Assembly: GCA_018820275.1 (NCBI GenBank)
Contig: JAHJOO010000033.1
Span: forward strand, 31,114 to 95,113
DNA length: 64,000 nt
Direction: 5' to 3'
From: Alphaproteobacteria bacterium
GTDB lineage: Bacteria > Pseudomonadota > Alphaproteobacteria > Caulobacterales > Caulobacteraceae
Shown: piece by piece, positions 1-7,838 of the stretch
How positions within the stretch are numbered: position 1 is the stretch's first letter
Layout of the letters: each line of letters starts with the position of its first letter
Made by a program: the position numbers and the translations under genes
Notes under the pieces: generated by a model
Database searches by the model: none
What the model was told of the DNA's origin: nothing
The model's input: the letters and a program-made list of their open reading frames with translations, nothing else

Positions 1-441
1 GGCCCCGAAGAAGTCGGGCGACCAGAAGACCACGGCCCCGAGCGCCACGGGCCCGAAGGCGCGCGAGGCCGCGGCCTTCAGTTCCACATAGTCGTAGTCC
101 GCGCCGTCGGGGGCGGAAGGATAGAGATAGCCGACCACGCCGAGATCGAAGGCGAACCCTGCAGCCTCGGTCCGGTAGCCGCCATAGATGTCGATCTCGC
201 CGTCGGTGCTGTCGCCGAAATCGACGTTCGAGGCCCAGGCACCGGCGTAGAAGGCGCCGACGGTCAGGTCCACGCCGCCGAAGATGGCGGGATCTTCGCT
301 GGTCTGGCTGTAGCCACGAAAGACGTAGTCGCTTGTCACCCCCAGGTTCCAGGTGATCTCGGGGGTATCCTGGGCCGAAGCGACCCCGGCCGTCAGAAGC
401 ACGGCCGTGGCCGCCGCGCAGGCAAATGCGGTTCTCATCAT
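1..441 (-). CDS. TIGR02001-like outer-membrane protein, N-terminal part (cut by window edge)
   Basis: The first 147 residues are present and the C-terminus lies beyond base 1. The start ATG is at 441, and a second Met follows directly. The protein begins with a signal peptide (MMRTAFACAAATAVLLTAGVASAQ). Next come short aromatic/glycine strands, including TSDYVFRGYSQT and an FDLGVVGYLYP stretch, which resemble the small proteobacterial beta-barrel family TIGR02001. It follows amtB on the same strand after 88 bases and may be cotranscribed. A nitrogen-related role is suggested only by that neighbour. Two relatives lie in this window at 33640-34338 and 61989-62657. Family assignment is by pattern, not search. 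Confidence 0.72.
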   Translation of the reverse strand, partial: MMRTAFACAAATAVLLTAGVASAQDTPEITWNLGVTSDYVFRGYSQTSEDPAIFGGVDLTVGAFYAGAWASNVDFGDSTDGEIDIYGGYRTEAAGFAFDLGVVGYLYPSAPDGADYDYVELKAAASRAFGPVALGAVVFWSPDFFGA

Positions 442-529
442 CGTATCCCCTTGTTATCGATGGCTTTCGAGACGCACGCATACTGGGCGGCGGCGCGGGG
501 GAGAGCTCCGCGCCGCCGCGAGGTCTTCG

Positions 530-1885
530 TCAGACCGCTTCCATCACCTCGCCATGCAGGTGCCCGTCGAGCCCTTCGTCTTCCTGCTCGGCGGTCACCC
601 GGAGGCCGGTCGTGAACTTGCAGACGATGAGGATCAGGAAGGTCGCAATGGCGCTCCAGCCGATGGTGACGCCGAGGCCCCACAGCTGTTTGGCGACCGT
701 CGCCCCCTCGGCCACGCCGTTGACGGCGGCCGAGGCGAAGACGCCGGTCAGGACGGCGCCGAGAATGCCGCCCGCCCCGTGGATGCCGAAGGCGTCGAGG
801 CTGTCGTCGTAGCGCAGCAGCTTCTTGATCCAGACCGAGGCCGCGTAGCAGACCGGGCCCGAGGCCAGACCGATGATCACCGCCCCCTTCGGATCGACCA
901 GTCCCGCCGCCGGCGTGATGGCCACCAGGCCGGCGATCAGGCCGGACAGCACGCCGATCAGCGACGGCTTCCGCTTCTCCATGATCTCGACGATCTTCCA
1001 GGCCAGCGAACCGGCCATGGCGGCCAGTATGGTGTTCAGGATGGCGACAGAGGCGATCGAGTCCGCCGTCCAGGCCGAGCCGGCGTTGAAGCCGATCCAT
1101 CCCACCAGCAGCAGCGAGGCACCGATCATGGTCAACACCGGGTTGTGGGCGACGATGCTCTCCTTGCCGTAGCCTTTGCGGGCCCCGAGAAAGATGGCGC
1201 AGACCAGACCGGCCACGCCCGCGTTGACGTGCACCACGGCCCCGCCGGCGAAGTCCAGCACGCCCGCCGCGCCGAGGAAGCCGCCGCCCCAGACCCAGTG
1301 ACAGATCGGGGCATAGACGAGCAGGGTCCACAGGCCCGTGAACAGCAGCAGCCCCGAATATTTGATCCGCTCCGCGAAGGCGCCGGCGATCAGGGCGGGG
1401 GTGATGATGGCGAAGGTCAACTGGTAGGCGATCCACAGATACTCCGGCAGACCGGGCGCGAGGCTGTGCGCCGTCGACGGCGCGACTCCGTTCAGGAACA
1501 GGGCCTCGAACGAGCCGATGACGCTCTGGACCTCATCGCCGGCATAGCCGCCGATCGGCTGGCCCACACCGAAAGACAGGCTGTAGCCGGCGATGAACCA
1601 GGCCAGGGTGACCACGGAGGCCACGCCGAGCGACTGGGTGATGGTGGCGATGACGTTCTTGCGGCGCACCATGCCGCCGTAGAACAGCGCCAGCCCCGGC
1701 AAGGTCATCAGCAGGACCAGGGCGGTGGACGTCAGGATCCAGCTGGTCGCCGCCCCGTCGAGGGCCAGAGGCGCCTGATGCGCAAGGAGCGCCGGTGTGC
1801 CCGCCACGGCCGCCGAGGCCGTGCCGGCTACGCCGCTGAGAAGTAGCACGAGGGCTCCCGAGAGCCCGATACGAAGTCGTGTCAT
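530..1885 (-). CDS. amtB: Ammonium transporter AmtB
   Basis: This 451-residue protein matches the Amt/Mep/Rh channel family in length and motifs. A signal peptide (about residues 1-25) precedes SWILTSTALVLLMTLPGLALFYGGMVRRKN, the classic first transmembrane helices. Further on are the WGGGFLG, GGAVVHVNAGVAGLV and DDSLDAFGIHGAGGILGAVLTG segments; the last carries the pore histidine region. It conducts ammonium/ammonia across the inner membrane. The ATG at 1885 is chosen over an upstream start because GGGGGA lies just before it and it gives a proper signal peptide. No glnK gene adjoins it here, although PII usually neighbours amtB. Two inverted repeats lie just upstream (1904-1917 and 1925-1940). 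Confidence 0.96.
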   Translation of the reverse strand: MTRLRIGLSGALVLLLSGVAGTASAAVAGTPALLAHQAPLALDGAATSWILTSTALVLLMTLPGLALFYGGMVRRKNVIATITQSLGVASVVTLAWFIAGYSLSFGVGQPIGGYAGDEVQSVIGSFEALFLNGVAPSTAHSLAPGLPEYLWIAYQLTFAIITPALIAGAFAERIKYSGLLLFTGLWTLLVYAPICHWVWGGGFLGAAGVLDFAGGAVVHVNAGVAGLVCAIFLGARKGYGKESIVAHNPVLTMIGASLLLVGWIGFNAGSAWTADSIASVAILNTILAAMAGSLAWKIVEIMEKRKPSLIGVLSGLIAGLVAITPAAGLVDPKGAVIIGLASGPVCYAASVWIKKLLRYDDSLDAFGIHGAGGILGAVLTGVFASAAVNGVAEGATVAKQLWGLGVTIGWSAIATFLILIVCKFTTGLRVTAEQEDEGLDGHLHGEVMEAV

Positions 1886-1903
1886 TTGATCCCCCAAGAC
1901 CGA

Positions 1904-1940
1904 TTGCGCAGTCGCAAAACTGTCTCTCGCACTTGCGAGA
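1904..1940. promoter_or_regulatory. Pair of inverted repeats upstream of amtB
   Basis: TTGCG-CAGT-CGCAA (1904-1917) is followed by TCTCGCA-CT-TGCGAGA (1925-1940), a perfect 7+7 repeat. They lie 19-55 bases upstream of the amtB start. They could be operator sites or structures in the 5' leader. I did not recognise them as NtrC sites, and no sigma-54 -24/-12 element with correct spacing was found on the amtB strand. Confidence 0.45.
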
Positions 1941-2360
1941 TAAACAAGGGGGCGGTGCAAAATAGAAGATTAATATTGCCTTAAGGGGCGATCTTGGGCT
2001 TGTTCTTGACAAGATAATGCCCTCTGCAACCGAAATTGGCATATTTTCCGCCTAACAGGGTTTTTTGCGATCGCAGCAAAATGTCCGCGTTCGGCGAATG
2101 TGAGCTGGACCGGGCCAGCGCGCCGGGACTTGGCGCGGCGGGACATCTTCGGCGTCGACCGCCTCCACCGCACGCACCCCCGGAACCGGCCGTCCGAAAG
2201 TGCTGTCCGGTTTGGCTGCGGCCAGTCGCAGCGCCCCCTTGGCCCGCCCCGTCGGGCGACCACCGACCATGCCGCGTCGACTCCGACGCGGAAGCGGCGG
2301 AGTCTCGGACGGCTGATCAGGTGTCTCGTGGTGCAGACGTATCGTTGATTGCCGCGCCCG

Positions 2361-2384
2361 CTGGCCCGCTGGCCCGCTGGCCCG
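2361..2384. repeat. Three exact tandem copies of CTGGCCCG
   Basis: The 8-base unit CTGGCCCG repeats three times without a mismatch, preceded by a partial copy. It lies in non-coding sequence and has the look of a slippage-prone short repeat. Confidence 0.8.
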
Positions 2385-2414
2385 GCGGGGCCGGGGTGCC
2401 GGGTCAGGACGGGC

Positions 2415-2549
2415 TCAGTCCCGGCCCGGCTCGGCGTCACGGCCCGGGGACGACAGGTTCACCCAGAGGGAAACCCCGCCCACCACGACGATGAAGAGCG
2501 AGAAGGCCGCGCAGACGGCGGCGACGACGGGAACGGCATCGGCGGGCAT
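2415..2549 (-). CDS. 44-residue single-span membrane protein behind an FNR box
   Basis: ATG at 2549 is preceded by AGGAGAG at good spacing, and the frame runs to TGA at 2415. The product starts MPADAVPVVAAVCAAFSLF and has one hydrophobic span (about residues 5-29, ending GGVSLWV), then a polar tail with SSPGRDAEPGRD. An FNR/FixK box is centred 57.5 bases upstream of the start, which would place the transcript start about 16 bases before the ATG if the box sits at -41.5. Small single-span subunits are common in terminal oxidases (CcoQ, CydX), but this sequence matches neither. Function is unknown, and the gene is too short for routine gene callers. Confidence 0.7.
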   Translation of the reverse strand: MPADAVPVVAAVCAAFSLFIVVVGGVSLWVNLSSPGRDAEPGRD

Positions 2550-2599
2550 GAGGACTCTCCTGTGAAGACGGCATCATCGCCGGCCGCGGGCGGTCGGCA

Positions 2600-2613
2600 T
2601 TGATTGAGGTCAA
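2600..2613. promoter_or_regulatory. FNR/FixK box TTGATTGAGGTCAA
   Basis: This is a full match to TTGAT-N4-GTCAA, centred at 2606.5. It lies downstream of ompW and upstream of the 44-residue gene, so the latter is the likely target. Confidence 0.8.
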
Positions 2614-2666
2614 AGGCGACCCGTCGGTGCCGCTCCGGCGGAACCGGGCGGCGCCGACCGGCCGGA

Positions 2667-3326
2667 TCAGAACTTGCGGCCCACGCCGATCGACACGACC
2701 CAGGGATCCAGGTCCACGTCGCTGACCAGCGCGCCGCCGTTGATGCTGGCGTCGGTGCTGAACCAGACCTTCTTCACGTCCACGTTCAGGCTCCACGGCC
2801 CGGTCAGCCCGATGTCCGCGCCGGCCTGCAAGGCGCCGCCGACGCCGTCGTCCAGATCGACGGTGAAGCCGTTCTTGTCCTCGCCCGAGTAGAAGATCAT
2901 CGCATTCACCCCGGCGCCGACGTAGGGGCTGAAACGGCCCTCTGTCAGCGGCCGCCACTGGACCGTGACCACCGGCGGCAGGACCCAGGTCTCGTGGACC
3001 ACGACGTCGGTCGCGCCGCCCCGGGCCCGCACCTCATGCTGCGTCGTCCCCAGAATGGCCTCGACGGCGATGTGGTCGGTGAAGAAGTAGGTGAAGCCCA
3101 GCGTCGGCATCACATCGTCGGAGACGTCGACGTCCAGGCCGGAGTCAGCCCCGGCGGCCGTGAAGATGCCGGCCTCGGTGGTCGGCGCCACGAGGCTCAG
3201 GCGGCCGGTCACGATCCAGTCTCCGGCGCGCGGCGGGGTCCAGGCGTCGGTCGTCTGGGCATGGGCGGCCCCCGTCGCTCCGGCGGCGACGGCGACGGCG
3301 GCGAGAAGGAAGGTCTTGAGGTTCAT
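2667..3326 (-). CDS. ompW: OmpW family outer-membrane protein
   Basis: The 219-residue product has a signal peptide (MNLKTFLLAAVAVAAGATGAAHA) and the OmpW pattern. It shows an early DWIVTGRLSLVAP strand, then DDVMPTLGFTYFFTDHIAVEAILGTTQHEV, VQWRPLTEGRFSPYVGAGVNAM and a final DLDPWVVSIGVGRKF ending in aromatic F. OmpW forms a narrow eight-stranded barrel, and in enterobacteria its gene is known to respond to FNR. Here an FNR-like box lies 89.5 bases upstream. ATG at 3326 is chosen over an upstream in-frame start because it directly begins the signal peptide. The ribosome site is weak (CAGGG). Confidence 0.88.
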   Translation of the reverse strand: MNLKTFLLAAVAVAAGATGAAHAQTTDAWTPPRAGDWIVTGRLSLVAPTTEAGIFTAAGADSGLDVDVSDDVMPTLGFTYFFTDHIAVEAILGTTQHEVRARGGATDVVVHETWVLPPVVTVQWRPLTEGRFSPYVGAGVNAMIFYSGEDKNGFTVDLDDGVGGALQAGADIGLTGPWSLNVDVKKVWFSTDASINGGALVSDVDLDPWVVSIGVGRKF

Positions 3327-3408
3327 CCCTGGAGTTCCCGGCGGTGAGGATCGCCCCATGCGCCCCAACCGTCAGACGATCTGTTGCGCCTCGATCCCCC
3401 GTCCCGCT

Positions 3409-3422
3409 TTGATGCACCTCAA
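3409..3422. promoter_or_regulatory. FNR-like box TTGATGCACCTCAA upstream of ompW
   Basis: The left half TTGAT is perfect and the right half CTCAA has one mismatch. It is centred at 3415.5 in the 125-base gap between hemN and ompW. At -41.5 it would give a leader of about 48 bases for ompW. Confidence 0.62.
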
Positions 3423-3451
3423 ACAGCGCCAATCCGGGGTGAACTTTCGCG

Positions 3452-4810
3452 TCAGATCACCCGCGCGTGGCGGGGCGTCGCCGCCGGAATACCGGGGTCG
3501 AAGGCGGCCGCCACGGCCCGCAGGAAGGGGCGGCCGCGCGCCGTCACCTCGACGCCCCCTCCGCGCCGCGTGATCAGACCGTCCGCGGCCAGCCGGTCCA
3601 GGGTGGAGGCGGCGAAATCCAGGTCGGCCGCGCGGGTGCCGAGAGACGCCGCCACGGCGGCGACGTCGACGCGGAAGTCGCACATCAGCCGCTCGATGAC
3701 CGCGGCGACGACGCGGTCGCGCGAGGTCAGGCGCACGCCCCGCACGGCCGGCGACCGGCCTTGCGCGACCGCCGCCCGCCAGTCCCGCTCGACGGCCGCG
3801 TTCTGGACGTAGAGGTCGGGAGTCCGCGAGATCGACGATGCCCCCAGCCCGATCAGCACCTCGGACGCGTCGGTGACGTAGCCCTGAAAATTGCGCCTCA
3901 GGCGCCCGGCCCGCGCGGCGGCGGCGAGATCGTCGTGCGGCAGGGCGAAATGGTCCAGCCCGACCGCCGCGTAGCCCGAGGAGACGAGGAGATCCTGCGC
4001 CGCCCGGCTCATGGCGAAGCGGCCGGCGGGGCCGGCCAGCTCGGCGGCGTCGATCAGCTTCTGATGCGGCTTCATCCACGGCACGTGGGCGTAGCCGAAC
4101 AGGGCCAGCCGCTCGGGCCGCAGGGTCAGCACCTGCCGCAGGGTCGCCTCGACCTCGGCCACCCCCTGACGCGGCAGGCCGTACATCAGGTCCAGATTCA
4201 GCGAGAATATCCCCGCCCGCCGCAGCCCTTCGGCCGCGGCCACGATGGTGTCGAAGGTCTCGGGCCGGTTCACCGCCGCCTGCACCTCCGGGGAGAGATC
4301 CTGAACGCCCAGCGAGGCGCGGGTCAGTCCCAGGTCGCCGGCCGCCTCGATCCACGCCGGGGTCAATGTCTCCGGGTCCAGCTCGGCCGCGAATTCCGTC
4401 AGCGCGCCGAAGTCGAACCGGTCCGACAGACCCGCCACCAGCCGGCGCAGGTCGTCCGGCGCGAGCATGTTCGGCGTGCCGCCGCCGAGATGCAGCCGGT
4501 CGATGCGCAGGCGTGCGCCCGCGGCGTCGGCGACCATGTCCGCCTCACGCAGCAGCAGGTCGACGTAGCTGGAGATCGTCTCCGCCCGGTTCACCGCGCG
4601 AGTGTTGCAGCCGCAGTACCAGCACAGCCGCCTGCAGAACGGCAGATGCACATACAGCGAGGCGGGTCCGCCGACCCCGGCACTGGCCAGCGCCGCGGTC
4701 CAGTCGGCCGGACCGACGGCGGGGCTGAACGCCGCCGCCGTCGGATAGCTGGTGTACCGGGGCACCGGGCCGTCCCAGCGGGCGATCAGCTCGCCCTCAG
4801 ACGGCGTCAT
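3452..4810 (-). CDS. hemN: Oxygen-independent coproporphyrinogen III dehydrogenase HemN
   Basis: This 452-residue radical-SAM enzyme decarboxylates coproporphyrinogen III to protoporphyrinogen IX without oxygen, in the cytoplasm. The cluster motif is C59-x3-C63-x2-C66-x-C68 (FCRRLCWYCGC), preceded by YTSYPTAAAF, typical of true HemN rather than HemW. LHLGGGTPNML and ELDPETLTP follow. ATG 4810 lies inside the end of cydX, so the two genes overlap by 14 bases and are probably translationally coupled. Place in the operon is cydA-cydB-cydX-hemN. This would tie heme supply to the bd oxidase, which carries three hemes, under low oxygen. Confidence 0.95.
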   Translation of the reverse strand: MTPSEGELIARWDGPVPRYTSYPTAAAFSPAVGPADWTAALASAGVGGPASLYVHLPFCRRLCWYCGCNTRAVNRAETISSYVDLLLREADMVADAAGARLRIDRLHLGGGTPNMLAPDDLRRLVAGLSDRFDFGALTEFAAELDPETLTPAWIEAAGDLGLTRASLGVQDLSPEVQAAVNRPETFDTIVAAAEGLRRAGIFSLNLDLMYGLPRQGVAEVEATLRQVLTLRPERLALFGYAHVPWMKPHQKLIDAAELAGPAGRFAMSRAAQDLLVSSGYAAVGLDHFALPHDDLAAAARAGRLRRNFQGYVTDASEVLIGLGASSISRTPDLYVQNAAVERDWRAAVAQGRSPAVRGVRLTSRDRVVAAVIERLMCDFRVDVAAVAASLGTRAADLDFAASTLDRLAADGLITRRGGGVEVTARGRPFLRAVAAAFDPGIPAATPRHARVI

Positions 4811-4940
4811 GGTCGGTCGGCCACGGGCTGGAGGCACCGTCGTCCCCCTCGTCGACCAGCTGGAACTCGTGCCACAGGCCGTTCAGCACGCCGAACAGCA
4901 CGGCCAGGCCGAGGCCCAGAATCCAGGCGAAGTACCACAT
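4797..4940 (-). CDS. cydX: Cytochrome bd oxidase small subunit CydX
   Basis: A 47-residue protein begins MWYFAWILGLGLAVLFGVLN, which is the CydX/YbgT hallmark (MWYFAWILG, one transmembrane helix, then a conserved NGLWHE-like end). The polar tail is DEGDDGASSPWPTDHDAV. CydX stabilises the CydAB hemes. The ATG at 4940 has AAGGA six bases before it and lies 18 bases after cydB. The end overlaps the start of hemN. The tail is somewhat longer than in E. coli CydX (37 residues). Confidence 0.95.
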   Translation of the reverse strand: MWYFAWILGLGLAVLFGVLNGLWHEFQLVDEGDDGASSPWPTDHDAV

Positions 4941-4958
4941 GAGAGGTCCTTTCTCGGC

Positions 4959-6107
4959 TCAGTAGAGGTCGGGGTTGGTCTTGAGCTCGGCGGTCGAGGT
5001 CCGTCCCCACAGCACCCGGTAGACCCAGGCGGTGTAGGCCAGCACGATCGGCAGGAAGACGATCGTGACGCCCAGCATGATGAACAGGGTCACTTGGCTG
5101 GACGACGCGTTCCAGACCGTCAGGCTGGACTGCGGATCGATCGAGCTCGGCAGGATGAACGGGAACATCGACAGGCCCACCGTGGCGATGATCCCGGCGG
5201 CCGAGACCGATGACCCGAACAGGGCCAGCGGCGACCACCGCGTGCTCAGCCCGATCAGGGCCAGCGCCGCCCCGGCGAAGCCGAGCGCGGGCGCGGCCAT
5301 CATCCACGGCCAGGTCGCATAGTTGCCCAGCCACGCCCCCGCCTGCGCCTCGACCGTCGTGCGCAGGGGATTGGAGGCGCCGGCCATGTCGACCGTGCCC
5401 GTGATCGCGAAGCCCATGTCGGCCCAGGTCACGAAGGCCCCGCCCACCGCGAACAGCCCCAACGAGGCCACCGCCGCGCCGACGCCGATGCGCCGGGCCC
5501 GGGCCTGCACCGGCCCCTGTTCCGCCTTGACCCCCAGCCAGGCCGCGCCGTGCAGCACGAGCATGGCAACCGACAGCAGGCCGCAGGTCAGGCTGAACGG
5601 CGTGAACAGGCCCAGCAGCGTGCCTTCGTAGAAGGAGCGCAGGTCGCCATCGAGGCGGAAGGGCGCGCCCAGCAGCACGTTGCCCACGGCCACGCCGAAG
5701 ACCAGCGCCGGCACCGCGCCGCCCACGAACAGGGCCCAGTCCCACGCCTCCCGCCACGCCTTCGACGGCCGCTTCGACCGGTATTTGAAGGCAACGGGCC
5801 TCAGGATCAGGGCGGCCAGAACCAGGAACATGGCCAGGTAGAAGCCCGAGAAGCTGACCGCATAGACGAACGGCCAGGCCGCGAAGATCGCGCCGCCGCC
5901 GAGGATGAACCAGACCTGGTTGCCTTCCCAGGTCGGGCCGACGGTGTTGATCACCATGCGGCGCTCCTCGTCGGACTTCGCGACGAAGGGCAGGAGGGCG
6001 CCGACGCCCAGGTCGAAGCCGTCGGTGAGGGCGAAGCCGATCAGCAGCACGCCCAGAAGCGCCCACCAGATCAGTCTCAGCGTGCCGTAGTCGAGGGGCA
6101 GTTCCAT
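4959..6107 (-). CDS. cydB: Cytochrome bd ubiquinol oxidase subunit II CydB
   Basis: The 382-residue membrane protein is close to the E. coli length of 379. Diagnostic sequences are [58 protein letters not shown] and a C-terminal helix region with [19 protein letters not shown]. CydB is the structural partner of CydA in the inner membrane and provides proton access. It follows cydA after 24 bases with an AAGGA ribosome site and precedes cydX. Expression is presumably set by the FNR box at 7791. Confidence 0.97.
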   Translation of the reverse strand: MELPLDYGTLRLIWWALLGVLLIGFALTDGFDLGVGALLPFVAKSDEERRMVINTVGPTWEGNQVWFILGGGAIFAAWPFVYAVSFSGFYLAMFLVLAALILRPVAFKYRSKRPSKAWREAWDWALFVGGAVPALVFGVAVGNVLLGAPFRLDGDLRSFYEGTLLGLFTPFSLTCGLLSVAMLVLHGAAWLGVKAEQGPVQARARRIGVGAAVASLGLFAVGGAFVTWADMGFAITGTVDMAGASNPLRTTVEAQAGAWLGNYATWPWMMAAPALGFAGAALALIGLSTRWSPLALFGSSVSAAGIIATVGLSMFPFILPSSIDPQSSLTVWNASSSQVTLFIMLGVTIVFLPIVLAYTAWVYRVLWGRTSTAELKTNPDLY

Positions 6108-6131
6108 TGCAGGGGTCCTTTGCGAACGGGG

Positions 6132-7715
6132 TCAGACCAGGGCCGTCACGACGTCGGCCGGGGGCGCGTCGGTCGCGGGGCGGGGCCCGAAGGCTTCCTG
6201 CTCGGCAAACGGCCCCTTCTTGATGAGATGCAGGATCAGGCCGACCTCGATCACCGCCAGCACGCCGTAGAACAGGGTGAAGCCGATGATGGTCGTCCAC
6301 AGCTGCGGGACGGTCAGGCTGGAGGCGCCCAGGAAGGTCGGCAGCACGCCCTCCACGGCCCAGGGCTGACGCCCCACCTCGGCTACGATCCAGCCGAACT
6401 CCGCGGCCAGCCACGGCAGGGGGATGGCCAGGACGGCCAGCCGCAGGAACCACTTCGTCTCGTGTCGCCTGAGCGTGCACAGCAGGAAGGCCGTGGCGAA
6501 CAGGGCGATCATGGCGAAGCCGATCGCGGCCATGAGACGGAAGGACCAGAACATCAGCGGCACGTCCGGGACCGTGCTCCAGGCCGCGGCGCGGACCTGG
6601 TCGGGGCTGGCCTGCCGCGGATCGGCGATGAAGCGCTTCAGCAGGAGGCCGTAGCCGAGGTCGTTGCGATGGGTTTCGAACACGCCGCGCGCGGCGACGT
6701 CGGTCGGGTCGACCTTCAGCTGCTCCAGGGCGCCGTAGGCCACGACACCGGACTCGATCCGATCCTCGGCCACGGCGACGAGTTCAAGAATCCCCGCCAC
6801 TTCGCCGTTGATGCTGCGGGTGGAGATCAGGCCCAGCACGTAGGGGACCTTCACCTCATAGTGGGTTTCGCGGTCCTCGAGGCTGGGCAGGCCGAACAGG
6901 GTCAGACCCGCCGGTGCCGGCTCGGTGCGCCACATGGCCTCCAGCGCCGCCAGCTTCATTTTCTGGTTGTCGGTCAGGGCATAGCCGCTCTCGTCGCCCA
7001 GCACGACGACCGACAGCGAGGCCGCCAGGCCGAACGCCGAGGCGACCGTCATGGACCGCTTGGCGAAGCCCTTGTGCTTGCCCTTCAGCAGATAGAAGGC
7101 GGAGATTCCCAGCACGAACACGGCGGCGATGACGTAGCCGGCCGAGACCGTGTGCACGAACTTGGCCTGGGCCACCGGGTTGAACAGCACCGCCATGAAG
7201 TCGGTGACCTCCATCCGCATGGTGTCGGTGTTGAAGGTCGAGCCGACCGGGTTCTGCATCCAGCCGTTGGCGATCAGGATCCACAGGGCCGACAGGTTGG
7301 TGCCCAGCGCCACCATGAAGGTGACGAACAGGTGGGTGACCGGCTTCAGCTTGTCCCAGCCGAAGAACATCAGCCCGACGAAGGTGGCCTCGAGGAAGAA
7401 GGCCATCAGACCCTCGATGGCCAGCGGGGCCCCGAAGATGTCGCCGACGTAGTGGCTGTAATAGCTCCAGTTCATGCCGAACTGGAACTCCATGGTGATG
7501 CCGGTGGCGACGCCGAGGACGAAGTTGACCCCGAACAGGCCGGCCCAGAACCGGGTGATGGTCCGCCAGATCGGCCGGCGCGTCATCACATAGATCGACT
7601 CCATGATGACCAGCATGAACGAGAGTCCGAGCGTCAGCGGCACGAACAGGAAGTGATAGAGCGCCGTCAGCGCGAACTGCAGACGGGACAGGTCGACGAC
7701 CGCGAGGTCGATCAT
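6132..7715 (-). CDS. cydA: Cytochrome bd ubiquinol oxidase subunit I CydA
   Basis: The 527-residue catalytic subunit oxidises quinol and reduces oxygen to water with high affinity. Visible ligands include H21 (ALYHFLFVPLT), the heme b595/b558-region histidine in FVHTVSAGYV, the methionine in FRLMAAIGF and the conserved GWIVAEVGRQPW block. The long Q-loop (about residues 240-340) fits the E. coli-type L subfamily. The same frame stays open far upstream through cydDC, but ATG 7715 is chosen because GGAGG precedes it and MIDLAVVDLSRLQFALTALYH is the normal N-terminus. It faces cydD across a 123-base gap containing an FNR box. Confidence 0.97.
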   Translation of the reverse strand: MIDLAVVDLSRLQFALTALYHFLFVPLTLGLSFMLVIMESIYVMTRRPIWRTITRFWAGLFGVNFVLGVATGITMEFQFGMNWSYYSHYVGDIFGAPLAIEGLMAFFLEATFVGLMFFGWDKLKPVTHLFVTFMVALGTNLSALWILIANGWMQNPVGSTFNTDTMRMEVTDFMAVLFNPVAQAKFVHTVSAGYVIAAVFVLGISAFYLLKGKHKGFAKRSMTVASAFGLAASLSVVVLGDESGYALTDNQKMKLAALEAMWRTEPAPAGLTLFGLPSLEDRETHYEVKVPYVLGLISTRSINGEVAGILELVAVAEDRIESGVVAYGALEQLKVDPTDVAARGVFETHRNDLGYGLLLKRFIADPRQASPDQVRAAAWSTVPDVPLMFWSFRLMAAIGFAMIALFATAFLLCTLRRHETKWFLRLAVLAIPLPWLAAEFGWIVAEVGRQPWAVEGVLPTFLGASSLTVPQLWTTIIGFTLFYGVLAVIEVGLILHLIKKGPFAEQEAFGPRPATDAPPADVVTALV

Positions 7716-7790
7716 GACGGGGGCCTCCTCGGTGCCGGACGGGACGACCGGCTTCAGGGCGGCGGTTAGGGGGCTTCGCCGCCCGTCTCC

Positions 7791-7804
7791 TTGATTTCGA
7801 TCAA
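7791..7804. promoter_or_regulatory. Perfect FNR box TTGATTTCGATCAA between cydA and cydD
   Basis: Both half-sites match TTGAT-N4-ATCAA exactly. The centre at 7797.5 is 82.5 bases from the cydA start and exactly 41.5 bases from the chosen cydD start, so it could serve both divergent operons. Confidence 0.88.
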
Positions 7805-7838
7805 AGGCGCGGGGGGCGACGCGGGCTACGGCCGGGTC

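Larger units (their letters stand above)
1886..2414. other. 529-base intergenic stretch upstream of amtB
   Basis: No convincing gene was found here. The amtB-proximal part (about 1900-2090) is unusually A/T-rich for this genome. It holds palindromes at 1904-1917, 1925-1940 and a TGCGATCGCA core at 2066-2075 flanked by T and A runs. The part from 2100 to 2414 is very GC-rich, open in several frames, without a ribosome site or recognisable product, and contains a short tandem repeat at 2361-2384. Confidence 0.5.
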
